Positions 46,131 through 57,950 are shown, numbered from the stretch's first letter. The stretch: DNA of 64,000 nucleotides from Heterodera schachtii (GCA_023374025.1 SIJG01000097.1:62196-126195); one strand, 5' to 3'. The notes: a model not told the origin generated them from the sequence alone. Made by a program: numbers and translations.

Positions 46131-49010
46131 TTTTGGTAGGAAAATACTATATTAAAAATGTCAATTTTATAGTTTTGGATGCCGGAGAAATTTTTTAATT
46201 TTCAAATAAATCAAAAAATTTTAATCTAAAAGGAACAATCTTTTTTTTGGTTTTTGGCTATGTTTTAAAAAGGAAAGAAATGTTTTATTTTTTGGTAATT
46301 TAATTAAATTTAAACAATTTTTATACGTGTCACGGTTTAAAAAAATTGAACAAGAAACGATCAACATATCCCTGTTATGAAAGTGCACGAAAATGTTTAT
46401 TCGAAAAATCGATTTAATAATTTTAAATCTTTTTCAAAAAACAATTATGAAGAAACAAAAAATATTATTTTTGAAATTAAATGAAGTTTATATTGATGGG
46501 AAAAATTAATTTAAATAATATAGTTAAACATTTAAATGTTTTGTTCATAATTTTGAATTTTATTAAATTCAAATTATTTAATTTTTATTAAATGAACGCT
46601 AACAACAATTGTTACTAAAACGAAATCAAATTAATTGATTTAATTTGTACTTAATTTGAAACAATTGAGAAACTAAAAAAATCAAATTTGTTACTATAGA
46701 ACCGTTTCACCTCATAACAAAAAACGAAACGAGAACAAGATATAAAAATAGATTAAGCAACGATAAATTTACATAAAATGAAAGACTAATAATATGCCTA
46801 AAACAAAATACATATTAAAAATATATAAGAATTTCAATCAAAACGTAATTTATTAAATAAAAAATTAGAACGTTTTTAATTAAACTAATCATATTAATAT
46901 AGAAATATTCTAAAAATGTTTTTTTTTTTTTACGGTCATTTTTTGTTCATTTTTTTATTTATTAAATTTATTTTTATATTATAAACAAAAATATATTTGA
47001 AGCAAAGCTGAGAATATTGCTTTTCAAAAAATTCCATAAGATCGACATATTTATTTATTTATATATTTTAACTTATTATACTAAAACATTTATATTTCGG
47101 TTATTATTTATATATATTAATTTATTTAAAAAGAATATATACCAATGCCAATGCTAATGATGTTGCAAACGATATGTTTTTGATTACTTTATATTATAAT
47201 AATGAAGCTCAATAATGAATTTAATTCTTTATCATTGATTGAATAAATTTTATTAAAATTTACTATTTTTTAGTGAATTTTATTGCCAATAATTCTTAGA
47301 TGATTTTTTAACATGTTTTAATTCCTTTAGAAATATCATTAAAAATCGTTTTCACTTTAAACTCTGGGAAATTTAAATTTTTAAACATTGAGAAGAAAAC
47401 TCAATTAAAGGCATAATATTCTATTAAACGAATTGCAAATATAAAAGGTATTTTTAAAATTTTAAAAAAATAAATAAAATAATTATAATATAAATTTTAT
47501 TTGTGATAAAAAATTATAACTATTACTAAATAAAATTGTAAGGAAAATTTTTAGAATGTCAACATTATGCAGTAAACACCTGAATAATTAAAATTAAATG
47601 GAACATTTTAATTAATAAAGAAATAAAAAATAAATTTATCAGTTTATTATTTTATATGAAAAAATTCTAAAAAATTTTTAGTTTACAGAAAACAACTTCA
47701 TCCTTCTTCCAAATAAACCGGGCCAATGCTTCGTGTTCCGAAACCATAAAAAAAATAATAATAAGATTAGCAAATGTTACTTTCTAATTTATTGTTCAAT
47801 AATTTAAAATGCCACATAAACTAAAAATTAAATTTTTTTATTGAAAAACTAAACTAGATCTTCCAAATTATTAACCATTGATTATGTTATTATAAGTTCT
47901 CTGTTTCTATTATTATTTATTTTGGTAAAAAAATATTTTAAAATATATATCATAATGTAAAAAAAAAATAATAATTAAGTCATTTTAATGGCACTTTATA
48001 TATTTGTTATGATTAATTTTAAATTCATTATTTCTTGTTTTTTGTTTGTTTTTATATAATTTAAAAACTTATTATGAATTAATATTAAGCATTTCATAAA
48101 AGTAAAACCTTTTTAAGAAACTGGCAATAATTACTTTACTAAAAATAATTATTGTACAAATACTTAATGAATTAAAAATTAATCATTTAACATATCAAAA
48201 TTCAACGAATAATTGTAAAAAAAAATTTCAAATACATTACATAAGGAATATAATAAATTCATAAAATTAATATTCTTTATAATATATTTTCTAATTATAA
48301 AGAGTTAAAACATATTTCTGATTAAAAATAAAAACAAATATTATTTGAAATTTTTTATCTTTACGAATGTTTATATGATGAAATTTAATAAAATACTTAT
48401 TAAAAGTTTTAAAAAATAAATTTTAAATTAGTAACAAAAACATAAAAATCATGTACAAATTTTAAACAATTTTTTAAAATAATTTTAAAAATCTTTAAAC
48501 AAAAGTTAATTTATAAAATTTGCAATATTAGGGATCATAGAAATAAAAAAAAACATTTAGTACTACCCGACAGAAAATGCATTTATTAACAAGAAAAGTC
48601 GCCCGCCCCTACCCCAAGCAGTCCGAAAAAACTCTGGAACAGGACATCAAAAACTTTTATTTAAATTTAGAAATATTATTTTATTCTTTAATATTAAAAT
48701 ATGTTCCTCTTTATATCTCTTTTTTTTGCCATTCCTTTCTTTAAGCCTTTCATCGGCTTTTTTATTACTCAAATTAATAAATTATTTTGAAAATTTAAAT
48801 TCTATTCAATTGACTGAATTAAGCTAAAATTTATTTAAATATGTAACATTTTCATAATTCATTGTATACTTTTTGTTAATTTTTCTTTCTGCAAAAATTA
48901 TTTTTTAAATAATGTTTTTTAATATTTCTTAAAATTTTCATCGTTAAGATTGGCCAAAATGAATTGTGCGTTGTGCCATATAGCCATTATTCATTAATTT
49001 ACTTAAAAAC

Positions 49011-49115
49011 TAGGGCTAGAAAGGTCCGGGTATTTGGGAAAAACCGGGTATTGTCGGGTCCAGAAAAGCCGGGTCCAGATTCAACTTTTTAAACTAAGTC
49101 CGGATTTTTTTATTT
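49011..49115. mobile_element. hAT-like left end with 'ccgggt' iterations
   Basis: Begins 'tagggctagaaaggtccggg' and has four cgggt words in about 65 bp, in a region otherwise almost free of G and C. The TAGGG terminus and word iteration fit the hAT-like set. No matching right end or second copy of the flanking 'ttaaaaac' was found, so the copy is incomplete. Confidence 0.45.
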
Positions 49116-49799
49116 ATTGAAAATTTGCAGAAAATTATATCACAAAATAATGAAGATAAATATTTTTCATTGTGAAAAATACAACCCCAGAAAAATATGC
49201 CTTTTGCAAATATCGACTATTTAATAATTATTAGTGCATTTTTATGAAAGTAAATTATTTTTAATTTATGAATTATTGAAAGTTTGATATATTTGTTTGA
49301 AAAATATTCTATTGTCTCCTTTGTCAATTGCAATTAATTTGGTGACTTGAATTTGATTAATGTTTCGCTCATCTTAGATCATTTTGACAATTTAAAGAAA
49401 TTATAAAATGAATTATTACAAAAATTATTTTTATTTAAAATTAAATTTATATTCATATTCAACAATAATGAATTAATATTTCATTTTTATAAAATGTAAA
49501 TGTTTTTTGTATTTAACTTAAAGAAGTTGAATTCTAATATTTATTAGGTTATGTAAAAGATGAGATATAATGATGTTTCTTTTTAAGATGATAATTAGAA
49601 TGCATTTTTATCTTTTTTACCTCAGCTATATTTATGATAAACCTTCGTTTTTTTATCAATTTATCTATGCCCCACTTTCCTTATTAAATTGAAATTACTT
49701 TTATGGAAATTGTTATTAAATTAATATTAATTTTTACCATGACCAATTTACTTTCTTCTTTGGCCTTTTAATTTTTAAATTGAAAAACGATTAGTTTCT
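49116..49799. other. AT-rich sequence without recognisable gene
   Basis: Nothing supportable. Confidence 0.5.
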
Positions 49800-49993
49800 T
49801 TTCTGTTATTTATGCTTGTCTTTTTATCTCTGTTTTCATACTTTCTCTATTCTACTCCAATATTCTGTGCTGCTTACATTTAAATAATTCTTGTGTAATA
49901 TATATTTTTTAAATAAAATTTTTTCTTATTATTATTGCTTTGATTACTTACCTTTTAAATTAAAATTTTTCTTTTTATCGCGAACAGTAAAAA
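49800..49993 (+). promoter_or_regulatory. Leader-like repeat, copy 3, directly upstream of the protease ORF
   Basis: Homologous to 16565-16765 and 17800-17965. It contains 'tttttatctctgttttcata', 'gtgctgcttacatttaaa', 'ttattattattgctttgatt' and a pyrimidine tract ending 'tcgcgaacag', followed by TAAAA and the ATG. Because the same sequence precedes different DNA in three places, it is a mobile or duplicated upstream unit. It could hold a promoter, a 5' leader exon and an intron with its 3' splice site. The regulatory role is inferred from position only. Confidence 0.4.
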
Positions 49994-50365
49994 ATGTTGG
50001 TCAAATTGCCAAAATTGAAGGATAAGATTTTTCCGTACTGTTTTGTGGCGAATACCGACCGGGCGGGCACGATAGGTGAACATTGGATTGCCTGTTTTGG
50101 AAATTCTCCGACAGAAATTGAATATTTTGATTCATTGGGCGATTATCCCAATGAAGATTTAAGTTCGTATCTTAATTTATTTGAACGAATTCTCTTTAAT
50201 GATCGTATAGTCCAACATCAATTCTCAGATGCGTGTGGTCAATTTTGCATTTATTTCTTGACACAGCGATGCTCCGGAATCCCTTATTGTGAGGTCATTG
50301 ACGGTCTATATAAGGTTCGCCCGAAGGCCGATTTATTAGTTAAGAATTTTGTCAATAATGTTTAA
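49994..50365 (+). CDS. Adenain-like cysteine protease (family C5), Polinton/Maverick type, N-terminally short
   Basis: Family C5 proteases mature capsid and core proteins in adenoviruses, and homologues are standard genes of Polinton/Maverick elements, adintoviruses and virophages. This 123-residue frame shows the signature: GEHWIA with the catalytic His30, FDSLG with the acidic residue Asp46, Gln74 and DACGQFC with the nucleophile Cys81. The Gln-to-Cys spacing of seven equals that of adenain. The family is usually near 200 residues, so the N-terminal strand before VANTD and part of the C-terminus are missing or diverged. The ATG is chosen because a stop lies upstream and because codon and base composition (far less AT-rich) begin there. 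The next ORF overlaps its stop by 8 bases, an arrangement typical of viruses and large DNA transposons. No integrase, polymerase B, ATPase or capsid gene is nearby, so this is an isolated fragment. Confidence 0.75.
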   Translation: MLVKLPKLKDKIFPYCFVANTDRAGTIGEHWIACFGNSPTEIEYFDSLGDYPNEDLSSYLNLFERILFNDRIVQHQFSDACGQFCIYFLTQRCSGIPYCEVIDGLYKVRPKADLLVKNFVNNV

Positions 50366-50851
50366 TTTAGTTTTTCTCCTAACGATAGTCGGTCAAGTGA
50401 TTGCAGAAAGAGTTACTGTTCTTTCTGATACACAACTTTTTGACGACAATTATATTACTATGACAAAGAAATCGGCCAATGAAAGACTATTCGTGTTCGA
50501 TCGGTCGAGACTATGTACAATAAATAGGAATCCGATTACAGGATGGAGTGTATCAATCCAAGAAATTAATTCGATAGAAAAGAGCGGACAAACTAATATC
50601 AAGCTTTACCAGGAATTTCGACAATTAAAACACCCCGAGCATGCTTTTATTACAACGATCATAGTTATTTAATTTTCCAAAACGAAAAGACAAATGAAAC
50701 TTTGATAACAAGAGGTAGTCAAGAAAAGGTTGTCAGGAATTTTCCCGGTGGGGACCTTTGATTTGATCACATTGATGGTCGACTTTTCGTAATCAGTGAC
50801 GATCGAATAGACGAATTGGTCTATTTTATTTTTATTACAGATTATTTATAA
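50358..50851 (+). pseudogene. Secreted or membrane-anchored protein of unknown function, broken
   Basis: The ATG at 50358 overlaps the protease stop. It opens a frame with a clear signal peptide (MFNLVFLLTIVGQVIA, then ERV), followed by a soluble-looking region (VLSDTQLFDDNY, ERLFVFDRSRLC, TGWSVSIQE). This frame stops at 50672. From about 50648 another frame carries on in the same style to 50851, with repeating 'hydrophobic-Asp/Gly-Arg' strands (for example DGRLFVISDDRID), broken by a TGA at 50759-50761. One small indel near 50645-50648 and one nonsense codon therefore separate it from a longer protein. No family was recognised. The short strand-turn-strand pattern hints at a beta-rich, possibly propeller-like fold, as inference only. 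Base composition matches the protease. Confidence 0.5.
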
Positions 50852-51603
50852 ATAATAAAATATAATTAATATTAAAAAAATTTTTATAAATATTTTCTAT
50901 TTTAGAGAAGTTGATTCGTAAGACTAATTGAATATAAAAGTTTCTTTAAAGCAGTAATGAGATACTTTAAACCTTGAAAATTTTTTATTCAATTTAAATT
51001 TAATTATCATAAAACAGAGAAATCGAAAATGCATTTGTTACAAATTAAAAAGCAAAAAGCGAAAATAAAAGATGAAAATTAATGTTAATTTTGCAATAAT
51101 TTAAATATAAATAAATATAATAAGAAAACTTAAAAATGTGAGTGCATTCAGTCACTGCAGAATAATATAAAATAATTAATAAAACTTTATAAAGTTTTGT
51201 AAAAACAAAATAATGTCAAAATGATTTATTATGTTTGGATAATAAAAAATAAAAAAACGAAACAAAGATATATCAAATATTTTCAGTTAAAATTACAAAT
51301 TCATGATTATTGATCAGAATAAATATTAAAATAAAACTCAAAAAATTGTAAAATAAAATTTGTGAAATTTACTATATAATTATTATAAATAGTTTATTAG
51401 AGAATAGGAAATTTTATCAGTTTCATTTTACTTGAAAATTATGTATATCTTTGAAATTCATATTTTCGAAGTTTAATTATATTTAATCTATTTAAAATGA
51501 AAATATCCTGTTTATTTCATCTTGTTAATATATATTAAATGCACCATGTGATACATTATTCCAATTTAATATTTTATTATTTTACTTTAAATAATACGAA
51601 ATA
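50852..51603. other. AT-rich sequence without recognisable gene
   Basis: Composition returns abruptly to very AT-rich after 50851. No further Polinton-type gene was found. Confidence 0.5.
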
Positions 51604-51617
51604 ACTTAAATTCTCAT

Positions 51618-51696
51618 GTTGCCTAGTGGTGATTCTCTTAATGCATCTTGGAATCAAAAGTGTAGGGCACAATTGGGGCAGATCCTATACACTCAG
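51618..51696 (+). repeat. Possible tRNA-derived sequence
   Basis: 'gttgcctagtggtgattctc' fits a pol III box A (TRGCNNAGTGG-like), and 'ggggcagatcc' about 50 bp on is a weak box B. A full cloverleaf could not be drawn. It may be the head of a decayed SINE. It is surrounded by AT-rich DNA. Confidence 0.25.
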
Positions 51697-52025
51697 CAGT
51701 TAATCAAACAAAATTTTTCTTAATGAATGTTTTCATTCAAATTCTTTTAATAATTTAAAAGAAAATGGTTAACTTTTTATAGTGTCATTCATTTTTTACA
51801 ATTCAATAATTGCTGGCCTTTTTCATTTTTTAATATTTGCTCCATTTTTTTTTCTTATTTTAATTATTAATATTAATTGCAATTATTTTAAATTAACTTA
51901 ATTTTTCTTTGTTCTTCTTCACCAAAAATGTTTTATATGAATGGGATTGAAGATCAGCAGTCTCTCATTGCTTTTCTCTCTACCATATGATATTTCTCGG
52001 CAAAAGGGATTTTTAAAAATTGACC

Positions 52026-52085
52026 GAAATTTTAAAAATTGCGTTGTTTTATACGTTTTTGGCAAAATGAACATTGTTAATAATT
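52026..52085. repeat. 60-bp dispersed repeat, copy 2
   Basis: Matches 25539-25598, sharing 'ttggcaaaatgaacattgtt' and the flanking 'gaaattttaaaaat'. Lies upstream of the word-iterated element ending at 52629. Confidence 0.7.
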
Positions 52086-52139
52086 AAATAACAACCAAAA
52101 TGTTGATCTTCTATAAACAATTTTTTTCTTAAGAAAAAG

Positions 52140-52629
52140 TTGTTTTGTCTTTCTCTACATAAAAATTTCAAAAAAGTAATAAATAAATCCAAAAAAGTAC
52201 TAAAAAATTAGCCAAATGTAATTAAACCCAAAAGCCGTTTTAAACATTCTTCGAAGAAAAAACTAATTTTAACGGAAAAAATATTCAAAAGTGTTACACC
52301 GCCAGATTTTTATTTTATTTTTTTTCAGTCCAGTCATTGGAGTCCTAATGGTATAAGAAATTTCAGTTCCGTCTCGGATATTGACTTATTTTTCGGAATT
52401 TTCATCACAAAAAGTCAAATGTTTCCTTAAAATGTGTAAACAGTCATAAAAAAAGTCACAAAATCGCAAAAAAGTCATAAAAATCCCAAAAAGTGTAAAA
52501 AGTCAAAAAAAAGTCACAAAAAATGTATGTTAGAAGCTTCAAACAAGTGTAAAACACTTTTGAAGTCATTTAATGTCATTTAGAGTCAGCAAAAAAAAAA
52601 AAATCATTTGACTTAAATTCCCATCCCTA
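52140..52629. mobile_element. hAT-like element with 'agtca' iterations, left end unclear
   Basis: The right terminus reads 'tagggatgggaatttaagtc' on the minus strand. The word agtca (mostly aaaaagtca) occurs about eight times between 52411 and 52595, and related aaaaaagta words lie at 52173-52200. The block 'tagaagcttcaaacaagt' followed by aaaacacttttg at 52530 is shared with the 25638-26319 element ('tagaagcttcaaaccaagct', aaaaacatgttttt). No left TAGGG terminus or second copy of the 3' flanking 'gtaataat' was found, so the left boundary is approximate. Confidence 0.6.
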
Positions 52630-52637
52630 GTAATAAT

Positions 52638-53189
52638 GATATTGAATATATTAAATTTTCACATTGAGTTTTTTTTAATTTTTGTTATATTAATTGTAAA
52701 TTTTATAACATTTATTTTAATATTTATAAAATAATGGAAAATATTTAACTGAATTTTTATCATTTCTTTGGATTTATACAATTTATTTGTGCTTATTTAA
52801 ATTTAAGAACAATTGTGTAACTTTGTTTTTCCCTAACAAAAAATTTCACTTTTTAAAACAGAAAATTAAATTTTCAAAAAAAAGAGATTATAATTATTTT
52901 AGGGGCCGAAAGTCAAAATATTCTTTTTTCATTTAATATTCTTTCTTAAACATATTATTTATATATTTTCAAATTTCATTTTCATTTGAAATCAATTGAT
53001 TTTTATTATTTATAAATATAAATTTAAATTTGCTTTATATTTTTCATTATTATGCGTATATTTAAAATATTTGCCGTATTATTTAGATAATCTTCTTTAA
53101 TATTTAATGTGCTGCTTTTTATTTGGAATTAATTTTTCACAACTAAAATTAATACCTTTTCTTAAAGGTTTTGGCGAAAATTCTTGTTT
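52638..53189. other. AT-rich sequence without recognisable gene
   Basis: Nothing supportable. Confidence 0.5.
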
Positions 53190-53470
53190 TTATAAAAACA
53201 ATCTAATTTCGTTATAATCATTTTCCAAATTTTTTAAGTCACATAATTTTGGAAACACAAATAAATAAAAATGATTTTTAATTTTTTTAACAAAAAAGAA
53301 TGAATTATTTACCTCACAAATTATAATTTCCTTGCCTTTCGGCACCGCCAGACTCGGCACATCTTTTAATTTGATTTTAAAAGTGCTTCTAAAAGAGTTT
53401 GGTTAATGAAAATTGTGCAAAATTTTGAAATTATTCCAACACATCTATGTCCATATTTTTCTTCCAATTT
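53190..53470 (-). repeat. Dispersed repeat with 'gagtctggcggtgccg' core, copy B
   Basis: Inverted relative to copy A at 35850-36200. Read on the minus strand it carries 'gagtctggcggtgccgaaag', 'gcaaggaaattataattt' and 'tttgtgtttccaaaattat', with a longer segment between 'aataatttcaaaatttt' and the core than in copy A. Its outer part resembles interiors of the hAT-like elements. Confidence 0.7.
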
Positions 53471-56400
53471 TGGCCCATATTTCGTGATTAATTATTCAAT
53501 ATTTTTAAAATGACAATAAATATATTATTAGAGGATAATAAGCTTAAGGAATATTTTAAACAACAAATCACAATGAAAAAAATAATAAATTTAAATATAT
53601 GATATGATAAATTTAATTTTTTTCAAAAATATTTGGTGAATAAATTTTTATTCATTATATTTTTGAGAAGTTAATAAAAATAAATATGTTTAAATAAAAC
53701 TAAGGACATAGTACTTATTTGACGATGAAAGTCAGCGCCAATTAGTGGTTGTATTTGGTCTAAGGACTAGATTTTAGGCAATAAAGTTTTTTTAAATAAA
53801 TAAACAAATAAAAAATTTAAAAAAATTAAGTTTTTATATGAACAGCAAAAGATATTTTAATTTAAATAGTTAGAAATTAATTTTAAAATTTATAAATTTT
53901 AGGATAAACCTAGTCAGTAATTATTGTTTAAAATAATTAATTTTATAATGGGAAAACAACGTATTTCTTTTTATTCATAAATGGAGATTGCTATTGAAAA
54001 TTAAAATTTTTGCTTTTCAAATTAGCAGAATAATTTTTTGATAAAAAATCCTAATAAAATATATAATAAAAATAACAGATAATATGTTAAAATGTTATGC
54101 TTTGTGACCTTAATTGTAATATATGAAAACTTTGTTTCAAATAAAGTAATTAAATATATTATTTTAAATAGAGAACAAAATGATTAAAATATAAAAAAAA
54201 TTTAACTCATAAATTTATTATTTAAATTTCTTTTGAATAATTTTATATTTAAAATAAAAAGAAAATATTTTCACATAATATCAATACTAAAGAAAAAAAT
54301 TTTCAAAAGTTCCTCTTAATTATTGCTAGAAATTTAAAAAATATGTTTTCTCAAAATAAATTTAAATTTTATTAATTTTCACCCATCATTATGTGAATAA
54401 AAATGTTTCAATAACTTTGTTGACAAGAAAATTTGTAAACAAATATTGAAAAACCAAAAATTAAAAAAAAATATAAAAATTGAATAGAAATAATGAATTT
54501 TTCTAATTAGAAAAGAGTGGACAAAAAAAATTTAGGAATTATTCAAATAAAAGGGTTTGAGTAATTTTACAGTTAAGGTAATGAGCAATTTGAGGCCAAG
54601 GTTAAATTAAAGAAAGAAAAAGTGAAATAAAGCTGATGTTGATAAATATGCGATCCATTTAAATTCTTCCATTGCATAAATCAGAATGGAAAAAAATATT
54701 TTAATTATTTATAAAAATTTCTCTGAAAAATGAAATATTTCTAATTAAAATAACATTTTTTCTAACTATATAAAGAAAAATAAATAAAAATATATAAACA
54801 ATTTAATGACATTACCTGAATATTTTGTGCAAGATTAACTGTGCCAAAATATTTGATAAAGCCCATTATTTTCTGTAAAGGAAATAAAGCGACATAAAAA
54901 CTAATTAGTAAAAGAAACAAATGAATTTTAAAATGACTATTTAATAGCAAATAACAAAACTAAATAGTTAATAAATTTAATTACTTGATCCCTTATAAAT
55001 AAATTTAAGAAAATTATTTAAGATTACGATTAAATGAAAATAATTGTACTTAGAAATATTTTTTTTAGTAAACTAGTCGCGCAAGGAGAAAACATGGTTC
55101 TTGGTCAAGATTTAATAGAAAATAAATCTAAATACATATTCAGTCTATTAAAAAAATTTAATTAATAAATAATAAAACAAAAATACTAATGTTCGAAATG
55201 GTAAAACAAATATAAAGATTTAAAATAAATAAAAATTTACGCCAGTTATATGAAGAGTATTCTCCAGGATGAATAATAGAATATTCGAAGTTGAAGAACG
55301 ACTTATGCATTTTTAATTATTACAATAATCCTAAAATATTGATACTATTTTAGTTGGATAATTACAATTAATCAAAAAATAATAATGTTTAGACGAAAAA
55401 ACTTTAAAAACATGAGTTGGTCCTAAAAAATATGAAAGTGTTTTAAAATTACTATAAAATTGAATTTGTAAACAAAAAAATGACTATATATATAAAGACT
55501 CATTTTTTATAAAAAATCATTATTATATATTTTTCAATTAGGTTTGTACATTGATTCAAAAATAGAAAATTGAATTTTATGCAACTAATTTTAAAAATAA
55601 TTCTGAGAATCTGCCACGATCTTGATGATTATAAGCCTTAAAATAATGCAAAAGCAAATTATTAGGAGATGATTGTTTCGGTATAAAGTGGCTGATTAAT
55701 TATTATAATTTAATTAGGCATCGTGATTAATAATATTGAAAATAAATAGGCACAAATTAATCGCTCAAAAATGGTAAAAGCAATAAAATTAATAATTACG
55801 TCATATTATGTTTTTTACTTTTTAAATTTATAAATTGTTCTATAGAAAAATCTATAATAATCTATAAAAATTAAAAATGATTATATTGGCTTATGAAATA
55901 AGAAAGAATTGGGACCAAGGAAGAAAAATGGTCAAGAAATAATGTAAAAATATATACGAAATTTGGACAAAAAATACAATGTTCTTAACGGAAAATTTTT
56001 ATTGAATAATGTGACATGAACAAATAAATTGTTTTTCAACTGCTCGATAAGACAAGTAAAAGTAATACAAGGCTGAAAACAAGAAATGTTACTTATGGGT
56101 TAAATAAGAAAAAAATCCACCTATAAATAATATTGAGAACCAAAAAACAGAATTTTTAGCATATAAATTATAAATTAAATTCAGTAATTAATATTGTGTA
56201 ATTTATAAACAATAACTCAAAAAAAATTTTTATTGTCAGAATACTAAAAAAATAACAGCAAAATTTTCGCCATTATAAAAAGATTTTTATTTGCTTATTT
56301 AAATAAATTATTATTATCATTATTATAAAAAATACCGATATCACATAAATAGTATTTCTTTTTAAATCATTTTCCTCTACTGTATTTGCTTTAAAATAAA

Positions 56401-57074
56401 TTAATTTAAACTATTATTTAAATCAAAAAAAAAAAAAGAATAATGAATAAATAAATGAAGTTGCTTTATAAATATTGCTTCATGAGATCTCAACGAATCC
56501 TAGAAAATGGAAAACCAAACAAGGATCGCGTGCTGTATTAAAAATTTAATACCATTTTTTTTAAATAATTAACAAAATTTTAGCAAATTTAATAGAAAAT
56601 AATCCAAATATCTTTTAAAATATTTAAGACAATTAAACAAGAGTGTTTTCCAGAAAGTCAGGAACAATAGGGATAATTTAAGTGTTTTAATGAAGGAATA
56701 TTTTTAATGTCGTTAAAATCTCAGTATCCACAAAACCCCTATAAACTTAGTTTAAGCATTAAAATATTTTCATTTTGGATAAACTATTAAAAAATTGCAC
56801 TCAAATTTGATTGATACAGTGAAAAGCCTATTGCAAGTAAAAGTGAATTTTGATCAAAATTGTTCGTAAATGTAGGAATTTCTCATTTCTAAGCCGGAAT
56901 TGCTCAGAAAAAATAGTTGGCGGCGATAAATATGTTTACTAATGCTTGAGTTTGTTGAATAAAAATGCCATTTAAAGTTTTGGAAGCGTTTTTAAAAAAT
57001 GCCTTTATTTTTGAACAGCGATGTACTTATTTCGCGAAATTTTCAAGAATAACCCTGTATTAATCAGATAAAAG
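53471..57074. other. AT-rich sequence without recognisable gene
   Basis: Strongly A-rich on this strand. Small GC-richer patches at 55075-55115, 56485-56535 and 56900-56930 have no recognisable product or repeat partner. No ORF with coding character. Confidence 0.5.
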
Positions 57075-57720
57075 TAGGGCTCGGATTATACCAAGTCACT
57101 TTCCAAGTACGGGCATGTCAATTTCCAAGTACATAACGGGAAAATTTGTAAAACCCAAGTACACATAAAAATTTAATAAAAAAATTTAAAAAGAAATTTT
57201 CCTCAAATCTACTTTTCCCGGTATGATTTTATCCAAATATTTATTATTTCAGTTAAGCTATTTATGCATTTTCAAAAACATCCTAAACAACTGGTTGTCT
57301 TCTTTCAAATCAATAGTATTGCGAGTTTTTTGTTTTTCAAAACCATTTTTTTTGCTGCAGTTTTAAAAAAAATGTGAATTCTTTTTTTTCCAATGAAAAT
57401 TTTTAAAATTAGTAAAAATTAGAGTGGAGCGGGAATTTTGGGCTTAACCAGGACCGGGACCTTTTCGGGTTGAAAAACCGGGAATTTTTTGCTGAGAAAA
57501 CCTGAAAAAACGGGATAGTCCCGTTCAAAACAGGGACTTCGGTATTAAGTTGTCCGTGCTTAGGTCCCGGTCCTGCTGCTCTCTAGTAAAAATTAATGAT
57601 TTCTTTGACAAAATGCCAAAAATTTACTTTTTTTTTCGTAATTGTACATTTTTACATTCATACGCAAAATACCGATTTCCAAGTACAATATTGGAAAAAA
57701 GCGCAATTAGGTAAAACATA
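57075..57720. mobile_element. hAT-like element with 'ttccaagtac' iterations, interrupted by a MITE
   Basis: The left terminus 'tagggctcggattatacc' is followed by 'ttccaagtac' twice and 'cccaagtac' once within 90 bp. A further 'ttccaagtac' lies at about 57678, beyond an inserted 166-bp MITE (57420-57585). No right TAGGG terminus was identified, so the right boundary is a guess based on the last word. Confidence 0.5.
57420..57585. mobile_element. Nested 166-bp TAGAG MITE with perfect 8-bp TSD
   Basis: The ends 'tagagtggagcgggaa' and, inverted, 'tagagagcagcaggac' match at 12 of 15 positions and are flanked by identical 8-mers 'gtaaaaat' (57412-57419 and 57586-57593). TAGAG termini with 8-bp duplications fit hAT-type transposition. 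The interior is strikingly GC-rich for this window and repeats ggga/cggga and their complements. It sits inside the 'ttccaagtac' element and is therefore the younger insertion. Confidence 0.8.
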
Positions 57721-57864
57721 AAAAAATTTTTAAATAAATTTTATACAAATGGATAGAGCATAAATAGAAGTATTAATTATCAAAAGAAATTATTTTCGTA
57801 ACTTTATTTTGGAATTTTTAATAAATTTTAAAGGATGGTTACCCTGGTCCAACTGGATAAAAGT

Positions 57865-57950
57865 AAATTAAAATGAAAACGTCAAACGGTGTCGAACTCA
57901 TAACAAAATATTGTTAGTGTTGAAGCACTAACCACTAAACAAAAAATATA
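57865..57950 (-). repeat. tRNA-derived SINE head
   Basis: On the minus strand 'tttagtggttagtgcttcaa' fits a pol III box A, and 'gagttcgacaccg' about 30 bp downstream fits box B (GGTTCGANNCC-like), with the spacing of a tRNA. The segment between them folds as a hairpin (taacaa-tatt-ttgtta) rather than a normal anticodon arm, and the acceptor stem does not pair. It is therefore better read as a tRNA-derived repeat than a tRNA gene. A downstream SINE body is not recognisable. Confidence 0.5.

Noticed and set aside
49994..50851. Complete Polinton or integrated virus
   Set aside because: No integrase, protein-primed polymerase B, packaging ATPase or capsid gene and no long terminal inverted repeats were found within the window.
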